Below, one piece after another: positions 35,894-44,076 of a stretch of 64,000 nt of DNA. Below the pieces are notes generated by a model, which did no database searches, had not been told where the DNA came from, and saw only the letters and a program-made list of their open reading frames with translations. A program made the translations under genes and the position numbers. The stretch spans positions 1 to 64,000 of the forward strand of contig NZ_JACXAI010000035.1 of the NCBI RefSeq assembly GCF_014773385.1, in the 5' to 3' direction. This DNA comes from Metabacillus arenae. Its GTDB lineage: Bacteria; Bacillota; Bacilli; Bacillales; Bacillaceae. How positions within the stretch are numbered: the stretch's first letter is position 1; each line of letters starts with the position of its first letter.

Positions 35894-36598
35894 TTGGGAT
35901 TAAACTCCATTGATAAACAAAATATTGTCAATACTGTTTATGAGCAGTTAAAAGAAAATATCGCAAATGGTAACTGGGCTCCTGGAAGTAAAATTCCTTC
36001 TGAGTCACAATTGCAGAAAATGTTTAATGTCAGCCGTGTCAGTATCCGAAGCGCAATACAACGTCTTAGGGATTTGGGGATTGTTGTCACTTATCAGGGT
36101 AAAGGGACGTTTGTTTCTGAAAAGATTGGTAAGATAGGGATCAATGATTTTAATCTTATTATGCATCTTAGCGAGAAAGAATTTTTGGATATGATGGTCT
36201 TTCGGCAGACGATTGAATACAAGTGTATCGATTTAGCTGTAAAAAATGCCACAAAGGAAGATTTTGAAAACATTGAGGAAACTTTGAATCAAATGTTTCG
36301 CTATCGAGATGATTATAAGAAATATTCAGAAGCAGATTTTAATTTTCATCTAGCCATTGCCAAGGCTTCAAAAAATACAGTTTTTTATCATGTCGTTCAT
36401 TCGATCCGTGATCTTTACTATCAGTATTTAGAAGAGTTAAATCGGGTAATAGGGGTAACATTGGAAAGTATTGAAGTGCATCTGCAATTATTCAGAGCCA
36501 TTCAGAATAGAGATGCCGAAAAAGCAAAAGAGATTCTTAACAAGGCCATGGAAGATAATATTGAGAGTATCAAAAAAATAAAAGATTCAAAAAAATAA
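35894..36598 (+). CDS. GntR family regulator, FCD (FadR-type) domain
   Basis: Regulator of 234 residues. The winged helix (residues 10-80) includes GSKIPSESQLQKMFNVSRVS and YQGKGTFVSE. The all-helical FCD effector domain (about 95-225) keeps the metal-type ligands in DFNFHLAIAKAS and the later VHLQLFRAI. FCD members respond to sugar acids and related carboxylates. TTG 35894 is used. Two matching CTTGT-N10-ACAAG sites, before its own gene and before the dehydratase, identify likely targets. In E. coli a comparable GntR protein governs rspAB, the counterparts of the next two genes. Confidence 0.9.
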   Translation: MGLNSIDKQNIVNTVYEQLKENIANGNWAPGSKIPSESQLQKMFNVSRVSIRSAIQRLRDLGIVVTYQGKGTFVSEKIGKIGINDFNLIMHLSEKEFLDMMVFRQTIEYKCIDLAVKNATKEDFENIEETLNQMFRYRDDYKKYSEADFNFHLAIAKASKNTVFYHVVHSIRDLYYQYLEELNRVIGVTLESIEVHLQLFRAIQNRDAEKAKEILNKAMEDNIESIKKIKDSKK

Positions 36599-36599
36599 T

Positions 36600-36626
36600 T
36601 TACCTCTTAGGAGGTAATATTTTTTA
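36600..36626 (+). terminator. Terminator after the GntR gene
   Basis: TTACCTC (36600-36606) and GAGGTAA (36611-36617) form a seven-pair stem with a TTAG loop, followed by TATTTTTT. It separates the regulator transcript from the catabolic genes, which have their own operator just downstream. Confidence 0.75.
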
Positions 36627-36631
36627 AATAA

Positions 36632-36653
36632 ACTTGTAGGACAACTAACAAGT
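36632..36653. promoter_or_regulatory. GntR operator, copy 2
   Basis: ACTTGT and ACAAGT arms are ten bases apart (36632-36637, 36648-36653), and the sequence shares CTTGTAGGACA with copy 1 at 35861. It lies 44 bp before the dehydratase start, suited to repression of the four-gene operon. Confidence 0.65.
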
Positions 36654-36696
36654 ATTGCGATCCTGCAAACCAACAGATTTTGGAAGGAGTCATAAA

Positions 36697-37950
36697 ATGA
36701 ACAATTTAGAAATTCGTGATGTAAAAGTGATTTTAACTGCGCCTGGGGGAATTGATTTAGTTGTAGTAAAAGTCGAGACAAATGAACCTGGGTTATACGG
36801 ATTAGGGTGTGCTACCTTTACGCAACGAATTTTTGCAGTGAAATCAGCAATAGAGGATTATCTGAAACCGTTTCTTATTGGAAAAGATCCTAGAAGAATC
36901 GAAGATATTTGGCAGTCATCCAATGTAAGCGGATACTGGAGAAATGGTCCTATTATGAACAATGCTCTATCTGGAATTGATATGGCACTTTGGGATATAA
37001 AGGGGAAAATGGCAAACCTGCCTGTCTATGAACTATTAGGCGGGAAATGCAGAGATGGAATTCCTCTTTATCGGCATGCGGATGGTGCTGATGAAATGGC
37101 TGTTGAAGAAAATATCCTATCACTTATGGAAGAAGGTTATCAGTATGCGCGATGCCAAATGGGAATGTACGGGGGGAGTGGAACTACTGATAAACGCTTA
37201 ATTGCAACCATGTATGAAAAATCTACTAAAATCGTGCCAAAACGGTCACCAAAAAATTCATTGGCGGGATGTTATTTTGACCCTGAAGCTTATGCGAAAA
37301 GCATTGACAAATTATTTGACCATTTACGCTCTAAAATAGGATTTAATATGGAATTTATTCACGATATTCACGAAAGAATTCCACCAATTGAAGCGGTAAG
37401 ATTAGCAAAAAAATTAGAGCCTTATCACCTCTTTTTCCTAGAAGATCCTGTGGCACCGGAAAATATTGAATGGCTGCAAATGATTAGACAACAAACTTCA
37501 ACTCCTATTGGAATAGGAGAACTATTTACGAATGTTAATGAGTGGAAGACCTTAATAGCAAATCAACAAATAGATTTTATCAGATGTCATGTAAGTTCTA
37601 TCGGAGGAATTACGCCAGCTAAAAAATTAGCCACATTTAGCGAATTATACGGTGTACGAACAGCTTGGCATGGACCAGGAGATATTTCTCCTGTAGGGGT
37701 TGCGGCTAATCTTCATTTAGATTTAAGCTCTCCGAATTTCGGCATTCAAGAATGGACTCCATTTAATGATGCCCTGCAAGAAGTTTTCCCTGGATGTCCG
37801 GTAGTTGAACAAGGGTTTGCCTATGTAAATGACAAGCCAGGTTTAGGGGTGGAGATGAATGAAGAAAAGGCAAAAAAATTCCCTGTTGCTGGTGGAATTC
37901 CTTCCTGGACATTAGCCCGCACGCCAGATGGAACAGCTGTCAGACCATAA
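36697..37950 (+). CDS. Enolase-superfamily dehydratase, D-mannonate dehydratase/RspA-like
   Basis: Sugar-acid dehydratase of 417 residues, predicted to remove water from an aldonate such as D-mannonate. The ALWDIKGKMANLPVYELLGG segment, the acid/base pair region FIHDIHERIPPIEA, metal ligands in FFLEDPV and IGIGELFTN, and AWHGPGDISPVGVAANLHLD are all of the ManD/RspA subgroup. AGGAGTC precedes ATG 36697. The open frame from TTG 36655 crosses the operator and is rejected. In this subgroup many members have low activity, so the true substrate may differ. Confidence 0.85.
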   Translation: MNNLEIRDVKVILTAPGGIDLVVVKVETNEPGLYGLGCATFTQRIFAVKSAIEDYLKPFLIGKDPRRIEDIWQSSNVSGYWRNGPIMNNALSGIDMALWDIKGKMANLPVYELLGGKCRDGIPLYRHADGADEMAVEENILSLMEEGYQYARCQMGMYGGSGTTDKRLIATMYEKSTKIVPKRSPKNSLAGCYFDPEAYAKSIDKLFDHLRSKIGFNMEFIHDIHERIPPIEAVRLAKKLEPYHLFFLEDPVAPENIEWLQMIRQQTSTPIGIGELFTNVNEWKTLIANQQIDFIRCHVSSIGGITPAKKLATFSELYGVRTAWHGPGDISPVGVAANLHLDLSSPNFGIQEWTPFNDALQEVFPGCPVVEQGFAYVNDKPGLGVEMNEEKAKKFPVAGGIPSWTLARTPDGTAVRP

Positions 37951-38021
37951 AAAATTAATTGATTTATATTTTTAAGAGTTGAGCGATAAACAGGCTAAAA
38001 ATCTACCATTAGAGGTGTTTT

Positions 38022-39032
38022 ATGAAAACAGGAATCTACTATTCACCAAAAAATGTTGGGACAACCACTTTGGAAAAGCCGGCAATCAAAGAAAATGAAG
38101 CACTCGTTAAAGTGTCTTATGCCGGGATTTGTGGAACGGATATGATGATCTATTCTGGTCAGCATCCAAGGGCAGAAGCCCTTCTAATCATGGGGCATGA
38201 ATTTTGTGGCATGGTTGACGAGATTGGAGACGGCCATGATTTTCAGAAAGGTGACCGTGTGATTGTTGAGCCGCTTCTGAATTGCGGCAAATGTGCTGCC
38301 TGTAAGGTAGGTCAGGTTCACGTTTGTGCTAATCTCAAGTATATAGGCATTGACAAAGATGGCGGGTTTACGGAATATGCCACAATACCTGTCGACCGCC
38401 TGCACCGTCTGCCTGACAATGTAACCGATGAAGAGGCAGCATTAACTGAACCGCTTTCTGTAGCCATCCACACCGTTCGCCGGTCTAGTTTAAAAGTGGG
38501 CGATACGGTAGCGATACTAGGGGCAGGACCGATTGGCTTGTTAATCGGCTTAATGGCTAAAGAGGCGGGAGCAGGTGAAATTTTCATTTCAGATGTAAGC
38601 CCTTACCGTCTGAGAGTTGCCGCTGAAATGGGTTTTACGGCGATAAATGCCGCTAATGAAAGTATCGTGGAAAAGGTGAAGTCCCATACTCGCGAAGTTG
38701 GTGCTGATGTCGTCTTCGAAGTAGCAGGGAATCAGATAACTGCCGATCAAATGATAGATTGCATCAAGTTTCAAGGGCAGATTGTCGTTGTTAGTGTTTA
38801 CAAGAAAGCCCCAGTGATCAATCTGGCAAAAATGCATTTCCAAGAAATTTCATTAACGACGACAAGATGCTATAGTCCAGATGATTTTACTAAAGCAATA
38901 AAGCAATTGGAACAGAAAACAATCGATGTTAATCCAATTATTTCTCATATCTTACCGTTAGATGAAATTGAAAAAGGGTTTGAATTAATGGAAAATCCGG
39001 AAACGTCTTTAAAAATATTATTCCATCCTTAA
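38022..39032 (+). CDS. Zinc-binding alcohol dehydrogenase (RspB/polyol dehydrogenase-like)
   Basis: Medium-chain dehydrogenase of 336 residues, likely acting on a sugar acid or polyol with NAD+. The catalytic zinc ligands are in YAGICGTDMM and GHEFCG. The structural zinc cysteines are in CGKCAACKVGQVHVC. The Rossmann motif is AILGAGPIGLLIGLMAKEAG. GAGGTG precedes ATG 38022. The pairing with an RspA-like dehydratase repeats the rspAB arrangement, here with a KduD-like enzyme and a transporter added. Confidence 0.88.
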   Translation: MKTGIYYSPKNVGTTTLEKPAIKENEALVKVSYAGICGTDMMIYSGQHPRAEALLIMGHEFCGMVDEIGDGHDFQKGDRVIVEPLLNCGKCAACKVGQVHVCANLKYIGIDKDGGFTEYATIPVDRLHRLPDNVTDEEAALTEPLSVAIHTVRRSSLKVGDTVAILGAGPIGLLIGLMAKEAGAGEIFISDVSPYRLRVAAEMGFTAINAANESIVEKVKSHTREVGADVVFEVAGNQITADQMIDCIKFQGQIVVVSVYKKAPVINLAKMHFQEISLTTTRCYSPDDFTKAIKQLEQKTIDVNPIISHILPLDEIEKGFELMENPETSLKILFHP

Positions 39033-39045
39033 GGAGATGAAAGTA

Positions 39046-39804
39046 ATGAAACAATCTTTTGACTTAGGAAACAAAGTAGCAGCTGTAACTGGCGGCACAA
39101 GAGGCATTGGAAAAGCGATTGCTCTGGGCCTGGCTGAAGCGGGAGCAGATATCGCCTTGCTGCAGCGCTCAATAGAAAATACTGCTGTTAAAGAGGAAAT
39201 TGAAAAACTGGGTGTCAGATGTGAAATCATTCAGTGCGACCTAGATCACCTTGAGCAGGTAAAGAATGCGGTTCCGGAAACAATTAAAAGGCTGGGCAGT
39301 CTTGATATTCTAGTCAACAATGCTGGAATACAACGGCGATCCCCTGCTGTTGATTTTTCCGAAGAAGATTGGGACAGCGTCCTTCAGGTTAACCTCAAGG
39401 CTGTTTGGTTACTTTGCCAGCAGGCTGGAAGACATATGGTTCCTAAACAAAGCGGCAAAATTATTAATATCGCTTCACTTGTTTCCTTTCAAGGCGGTCT
39501 GTATGTGCCAGCTTACGCATCAGCTAAAGGGGCCGTTGCTCAATTGACAAAAGCACTGGCAAATGAATGGTCCGTGCATGGCGTTAATGTTAATGCCATT
39601 GTCCCAGGTTATATTGCGACTGAAATGAACACGGCGTTGATTGATGACCCTGTTCGAAGCAAGCAGATTTTAGAAAGAATTCCTGCAGGACGTTGGGGGA
39701 ATCCAGAAGATTTCAAGGGCACAGCCGTATATCTAGCGTCTGAAGCATCAAATTATGTTCATGGTCATTTGCTGGCGGTTGATGGTGGCTGGCTGGGACG
39801 GTAA
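39046..39804 (+). CDS. SDR oxidoreductase, KduD/gluconate 5-dehydrogenase-like
   Basis: NAD(P)-dependent short-chain dehydrogenase of 252 residues. The cofactor motif is TGGTRGIGKAIA (from residue 15), NNAG is present and the catalytic serine, tyrosine and lysine are in NIASLVSFQGG and YVPAYASAKGAV. The sequence is closest to 2-dehydro-3-deoxy-D-gluconate 5-dehydrogenase and gluconate 5-dehydrogenase types. ATG 39046 is chosen because AAGGAG (39031-39036) is too near ATG 39037. It would interconvert a keto-sugar acid formed by the preceding enzymes. Confidence 0.87.
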   Translation: MKQSFDLGNKVAAVTGGTRGIGKAIALGLAEAGADIALLQRSIENTAVKEEIEKLGVRCEIIQCDLDHLEQVKNAVPETIKRLGSLDILVNNAGIQRRSPAVDFSEEDWDSVLQVNLKAVWLLCQQAGRHMVPKQSGKIINIASLVSFQGGLYVPAYASAKGAVAQLTKALANEWSVHGVNVNAIVPGYIATEMNTALIDDPVRSKQILERIPAGRWGNPEDFKGTAVYLASEASNYVHGHLLAVDGGWLGR

Positions 39805-39928
39805 ATGAACCTACACCAAATTGTAAGCATAATCAGTAACCTTTATTCAAAAAATGATTTCTATTAAACGATAATTTCCGGGATGGTTATCGGATTGAAT
39901 AAAATATCGGTAAAAGGGGAGAAGTAGT

Positions 39929-41290
39929 GTGAGTGTTGAAAGAACGGCAATGACTAAAAAAGAAACAATTCCAGTACTAGAGAAAAAAACAAACATTCGC
40001 TGGATCATCGTTTCGATGTTATTTTTTGTTACTACGATCAACTATGCGGATCGAGCAACTATTTCAATAGCAGCGGCACCTTTACAAAATGATCTAGGTA
40101 TAAATGCAGTTACTATGGGATATGTGTTTTCTGCTTTTAGCTGGGCTTATGCATTTGGTCAAATTCCAGGCGGCTGGATATTGGATAAATTCGGAACAAA
40201 GAAAGTACTTTTCTGGAGTCTTTTTCTTTGGTCTTTCTTCACTTTATTACAAGGGTTTGTCGGATTTTTCAATGCAGGTACAGCAATTGTGATGTTATTC
40301 ATACTTAGATTTATCGTAGGGCTTGCAGAAGCCCCTTCGTTCCCTGGGAATAGCCAAGTAGCAGCTTCTTGGTTTCCGAATGATGAGCGAGCAACAGCAT
40401 CTGCCATTTTTAGTGCATCCGCCTTTTTTGCCATCATTGTTTTTAACCCATTAATGTCTTGGATTACACAATCCTTTGGTTGGGAATATGTATTTATCGT
40501 AATGGGGGCAGGTGGCATCTTAATTGCTTTTACTTGGTTAAAAGTTATTTATAATCCAAAAGAGCATCCACGAGTCAATCAAGCTGAACTGGACTATATT
40601 GAGCAGGGCGGCGGTCAATTAGATATGATGGCTAAGGTGGCCAATAAAAAAAGTGGCCCAAATTGGTCACACATAAAACAGTTACTTAAAAGTCGTATGT
40701 TAGTTGGCGTTTATATTGGTCAATATTGTATCTCAACACTTACGTATTTCTTTATGACCTGGTTCCCGGTTTATCTTATTCAAGAACGTGGCATGTCCAT
40801 TCTCGAAGCTGGTTTTGTAGCCTCCTTGCCAGGGCTTAGTGGGTTTCTAGGCGGAGTTTTAGGCGGTTTGTATTCTGATTATCTTTTGAAAAAAGGAAAA
40901 TCGCTTACGTTTGCTCGAAAAACTCCTATTATTATTGGGATGATTCTTTCAAGCAGTATGATCGCTTGTAATTATACCGATGTGGAATGGCTTGTAGTCG
41001 GCATTATGGCTCTCGCTTTCTTTGGTAAAGGATTTGGGCAATTAGGCTGGGCTGTTATGGCTGATAGTTCTCCAAAAGAAATTGGCGGTTTAAGCGGCGG
41101 TCTATTCAATACATTTGGTAATATTTCTGGTATCACTACACCTATTATCATTGGTTATATAATTGCAGCAACAGGCTCTTTTAATGGTGCTTTGGTCTTT
41201 GTAGGTGTAAATGCATTAGTTGCTATGTTTAGTTATCTGTTTATTGTTGGTGAAATTAAACGTATTGAATTAACAGATCCCGCTAAATGA
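39929..41290 (+). CDS. MFS transporter, anion:cation symporter family (hexuronate/aldonate type)
   Basis: Proton-linked importer of 453 residues with twelve predicted helices. INYADRATISIAAAPL in helix 1, GQIPGGWILDKFGTKKVL between helices 2 and 3, and LRFIVGLAEAPSFPGN match the ACS family (GudP, DgoT, ExuT types), which takes up hexonates and hexuronates. GTG 39929 follows AGGGGAG. It is last in the GntR module and implies that the substrate is a sugar acid. A terminator lies 255 bp downstream. Confidence 0.9.
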   Translation: MSVERTAMTKKETIPVLEKKTNIRWIIVSMLFFVTTINYADRATISIAAAPLQNDLGINAVTMGYVFSAFSWAYAFGQIPGGWILDKFGTKKVLFWSLFLWSFFTLLQGFVGFFNAGTAIVMLFILRFIVGLAEAPSFPGNSQVAASWFPNDERATASAIFSASAFFAIIVFNPLMSWITQSFGWEYVFIVMGAGGILIAFTWLKVIYNPKEHPRVNQAELDYIEQGGGQLDMMAKVANKKSGPNWSHIKQLLKSRMLVGVYIGQYCISTLTYFFMTWFPVYLIQERGMSILEAGFVASLPGLSGFLGGVLGGLYSDYLLKKGKSLTFARKTPIIIGMILSSSMIACNYTDVEWLVVGIMALAFFGKGFGQLGWAVMADSSPKEIGGLSGGLFNTFGNISGITTPIIIGYIIAATGSFNGALVFVGVNALVAMFSYLFIVGEIKRIELTDPAK

Positions 41291-41415
41291 ACAATGATGT
41301 GAATGAATACAAGAGTTAAAACGTGATTTATCCCCTTAAGCACTTCAGGAATTTCTACTCAGTGAGGAATTATAACGAGAAAGCTTCCTCATTCGAAATG
41401 TAGTAATTATTCTTG

Positions 41416-41430
41416 AACTACCCGGTAGTT
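41416..41430. promoter_or_regulatory. Perfect short palindrome, possible operator
   Basis: AACTACC and GGTAGTT surround a single C. No regulator can be assigned. It lies between the MFS gene and its terminator. Confidence 0.3.
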
Positions 41431-41544
41431 TAATTCATAGAAACTGCTCATTAGATCGCAATTAAATGAAGTTTGATCATTCACGATCTGGCAAATAAGG
41501 ATTACAGAAATGATTATAAAAGAAAGATTTAATTGAATAGATTA

Positions 41545-41583
41545 AAAGCGTGTTTTGATCAATCTTTTTCAAGACACGCTTTT
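41545..41583 (+). terminator. Terminator of the GntR-controlled operon
   Basis: AAAGCGTGTTTTGA (41545-41558) pairs with TCAAGACACGCTTT (about 41569-41583) with one GU, followed by TTCTATTT. The 470-bp gap between 41290 and 41762 holds no gene. Confidence 0.75.
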
Positions 41584-41620
41584 TCTATTTGCTCTTTTAT
41601 CAAGGTTTTAGAGTATTAAA

Positions 41621-41630
41621 CAAACGTTTG
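41621..41630. promoter_or_regulatory. Palindromic operator-like site before the ManNAc module
   Basis: CAAACGTTTG is a perfect ten-base palindrome in an AT-rich surround (AAACAAACGTTTGATT), 130 bp before the PTS gene remnant. LacI-family and some TetR-family proteins bind such sites. The local regulator is RpiR-type, so the binder is unknown. Confidence 0.35.
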
Positions 41631-41761
41631 ATTCAAGGCTGCACATGTACTGAGGTAGAGAAACTGGATATAGTTGCACAGATAGAAAACGGTTGCATAT
41701 GAAACTAATCATCATATATACTAGTCTTATGAAAATAAATTACATTTAGATGGGAAATGTG

Positions 41762-42381
41762 ATGAGTAATTTCTTTGAGAAGGCTCAACAGTTTGGAAAG
41801 TCGTTTATGCTGCCGATTGCCGTTCTTCCGGCAGCCGGATTATTGTTAGGGATTGGAGGAGCGTTGTCTAATCCAAATACAATTTATTAGATGGTTTAGC
41901 GTTTATGATGGCTCATATGTTTCAAATCACGATCGGACAAACCTTCTCTGGCGGCTTTATTGATTTTGTTTTGTTTGGGATTTTGCAAGGAAATGAGAAA
42001 ACGAACTGGCTGATGGTTCCAGTGATCGGGATTCCTTGGTTCTTTGTCTATTATTTCTCCTTTTCCTTCTTGATCAAGAAGTTTCAATTAAAAACGCCAG
42101 GAAGAGAAGATGAGGAAAGCGGAGTTGTTATTCGGAATAAAACGGAACGAGCGGAAGCGATCCTAACAGGTCTTGGCGGAGCTGATAACTTAACGAACAT
42201 TGATTGCTGTGCAACGAGATTGAGAGTATCTGTTAACGATGTTGGCCAAATTAATGAGGATCTTTTGAAGCAAACCGGCTCTCGCGGAGTCGTCAAGAAA
42301 GGAAATGGTGTTCAAGTCATTTATGGACCAGACGTCACCATTATTAAAAATGAATTAGAAGAAATCGTAGGTGAAAAATAA
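41762..42381 (+). pseudogene. PTS EIIBC permease with internal deletion (glucose/GlcNAc/ManNAc type)
   Basis: The first 42 codons from ATG 41762 (FGKSFMLPIAVLPAAGLLLG, IGGALSNP) are the start of a glucose-superfamily EIIC domain, then TAG 41888-41890. In another frame from about 41889 the text resumes with DGLAFMMAHMFQITIGQTFS, the end of EIIC, and KTPGRE linked to a complete EIIB domain whose phosphorylation cysteine is in IDCCATRLRVSV. Several hundred codons of transmembrane sequence are missing and the frame has shifted, so transport is lost. The EIIB part (ATG 41905 onward) could still be made. It overlaps nanE by one base. Confidence 0.8.
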
Positions 42382-43064
42382 TGATACTAGATACAATAAA
42401 AAACGGATTAGTCGTTTCATGTCAGGCATTAGAGAACGAACCATTACACAGCTCATTCATTATGGGGAAAATGGCACTAGCAGCAAAACAAGGCGGTGCC
42501 AAAGCAATTCGTGCCAACTCAAAAGAAGACATTATTTCAATTAAAAAAGAAACAGGGTTACCTGTGATCGGCATTGTGAAGCGGGACTATGAGGATAGTG
42601 AAGTTTTTATTACCGCTACGAAAAAAGAGATCGATGAACTTATTGAAAGCGGCTGTGAAATGATTGCCCTTGATGCTACATTAAGAACACGTCCCAATGG
42701 GGAAACCTTTGAAAATTTAATCACCTATATTCGAAACCAAGCGCCGTCAGTTTCGATCATGGCTGATATCTCTTCTTTAGCGGATGCAATAGAAGCTGAG
42801 AGGCTGAAGGTAGATTGCCTTTCTTCGACTTTGTATGGTTACACAAATGAGACAAAAGGGTGTAAACTGTATGAGAACGATTTTGAGTTTTTAAAAAAGC
42901 TAGTCGAACTGGCCTCACTCCCAGTCATTGCAGAAGGAAACGTGCTAACTCCGGAAATGGCGAGAAGAGTACTTGAAATGGGTGCTTATTCCGTAGTAGT
43001 TGGAGGAGCTATCACGAGACCGCAGCAAATAACGGCAAGGTTTATTGAAGAAATTCAGTCATAA
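42381..43064 (+). CDS. nanE: N-acetylmannosamine-6-phosphate 2-epimerase
   Basis: Converts ManNAc-6-phosphate to GlcNAc-6-phosphate in sialic acid or ManNAc use. It is a TIM barrel of 227 residues. [17 protein letters not shown] at the N-terminus, the lysine-bearing [23 protein letters not shown] and [13 protein letters not shown] follow the NanE pattern, and the length is normal. The ATG shares a base with the stop of the EIIB remnant (TAATG), so it was translationally coupled to the PTS gene. With the permease broken, its substrate must now arrive by another route. Confidence 0.92.
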   Translation: MILDTIKNGLVVSCQALENEPLHSSFIMGKMALAAKQGGAKAIRANSKEDIISIKKETGLPVIGIVKRDYEDSEVFITATKKEIDELIESGCEMIALDATLRTRPNGETFENLITYIRNQAPSVSIMADISSLADAIEAERLKVDCLSSTLYGYTNETKGCKLYENDFEFLKKLVELASLPVIAEGNVLTPEMARRVLEMGAYSVVVGGAITRPQQITARFIEEIQS

Positions 43065-43098
43065 TTTTCTGTTATTTTCTAAGATCATATTCATTACG

Positions 43099-43121
43099 GC
43101 AATCGGCGATTCGCCGGTTGC
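43099..43121 (+). terminator. GC-rich hairpin after nanE
   Basis: GCAATCGGCG (43099-43108) and CGCCGGTTGC (43112-43121) pair with one GU and a three-base loop. There is no T-run, so it may be a 3' stabilising or attenuating stem between nanE and the regulator gene. Confidence 0.45.
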
Positions 43122-43154
43122 TTCTAGTTAAACTTCAAATAAAGGTAGGATCTC

Positions 43155-43955
43155 ATGGAAACCGTATTGAAGGAAATTCAGTCTAAATATGCTTCTTTTT
43201 CTGATAAAGAACGAAATATTGCCGATTATCTTTTGTCTTCACCTGAGGAGGCATCGAGAAGCCACATTCATGAAATCGCGGCTCTTACTGGAGTTTCAGT
43301 TGCCACCATCACCCGCTTTGCCAAAAAGGTATCGTGCCGGAATTTTGTTGAGCTCAAGGTCAAGCTCGCTCGGGAGTCCAAGGTGCCGGAGGAAGGTCAA
43401 GATGTGGATGACCTCTTGAAACACCAATATGAAGAGATGTTTTCAGATATTCAAGCTTTATCAGGAAAAGCGGCATTAACCAATGTACTAACCATGATTG
43501 AAGCTGCCTCGCGTGTGTATATATACGGATTAGGAAGCTCAGGTCTTGCTGCCCAAGAACTAAATTACCGGCTGAGCAGGATGGGATTTACATCAGAAGC
43601 CGTCACAGACCCGCATTTAATGGTCATTCGCAGTACGTTATTAAATGAAAACGACCTCGTCCTGGCATTCTCAAGATCAGGTCAAACACGAGACCTTTTA
43701 AAATCTATCAAAAAAGCAAAAGAACAAAACGTAAAATTAGTCAGCATTACGGCCTTCGGTGAATCAGAGCTTGCCAAGCTGTCAGATGAGGTCCTCTGGA
43801 CGATCCATCCCATTCGAACCGGCTACCTTTCCACAGGCCTTGATATGAGTGCTCTCTTTCTCATTGACCGGCTTAGCCTGCACTTTTTGGAGAATCCGGA
43901 GCGACGTAAAATCTATGATCAAACCGTTGAGGCGATTACGGTTCAAACTCAATAA
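43155..43955 (+). CDS. MurR/RpiR family transcriptional regulator
   Basis: Regulator of 266 residues with an N-terminal RpiR helix-turn-helix (residues 1-75, including IAALTGVSVATITRFAKKV) and a C-terminal SIS domain (about 115-250, with YIYGLGSSGLAAQELNYRL and AFSRSGQTRDLLKSIKKA) that binds a phosphorylated amino sugar. NanR-type members of this family control sialic acid genes in Firmicutes, and the neighbouring nanE fits that. AGGTAGGA precedes ATG 43155. Confidence 0.9.
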   Translation: METVLKEIQSKYASFSDKERNIADYLLSSPEEASRSHIHEIAALTGVSVATITRFAKKVSCRNFVELKVKLARESKVPEEGQDVDDLLKHQYEEMFSDIQALSGKAALTNVLTMIEAASRVYIYGLGSSGLAAQELNYRLSRMGFTSEAVTDPHLMVIRSTLLNENDLVLAFSRSGQTRDLLKSIKKAKEQNVKLVSITAFGESELAKLSDEVLWTIHPIRTGYLSTGLDMSALFLIDRLSLHFLENPERRKIYDQTVEAITVQTQ

Positions 43956-43965
43956 AGGAAGTAGA

Positions 43966-43992
43966 GGCTGTGTTTTATAGCACAGTCTTTTT
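43966..43992 (+). terminator. Terminator after the RpiR-type gene
   Basis: GGCTGTG (43966-43972) pairs with CACAGTC (43981-43987) with one GU, and TTTTTA follows. The convergent BCCT gene ends 85 bp further on. Confidence 0.65.
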
Positions 43993-44076
43993 AGCTTAAT
44001 TATGGCATCTTTTTTATAATATTGTTTTTTTGTATGTAGGAGCTCCACCTATTTTAATTAAGATTTTTTTAATATT

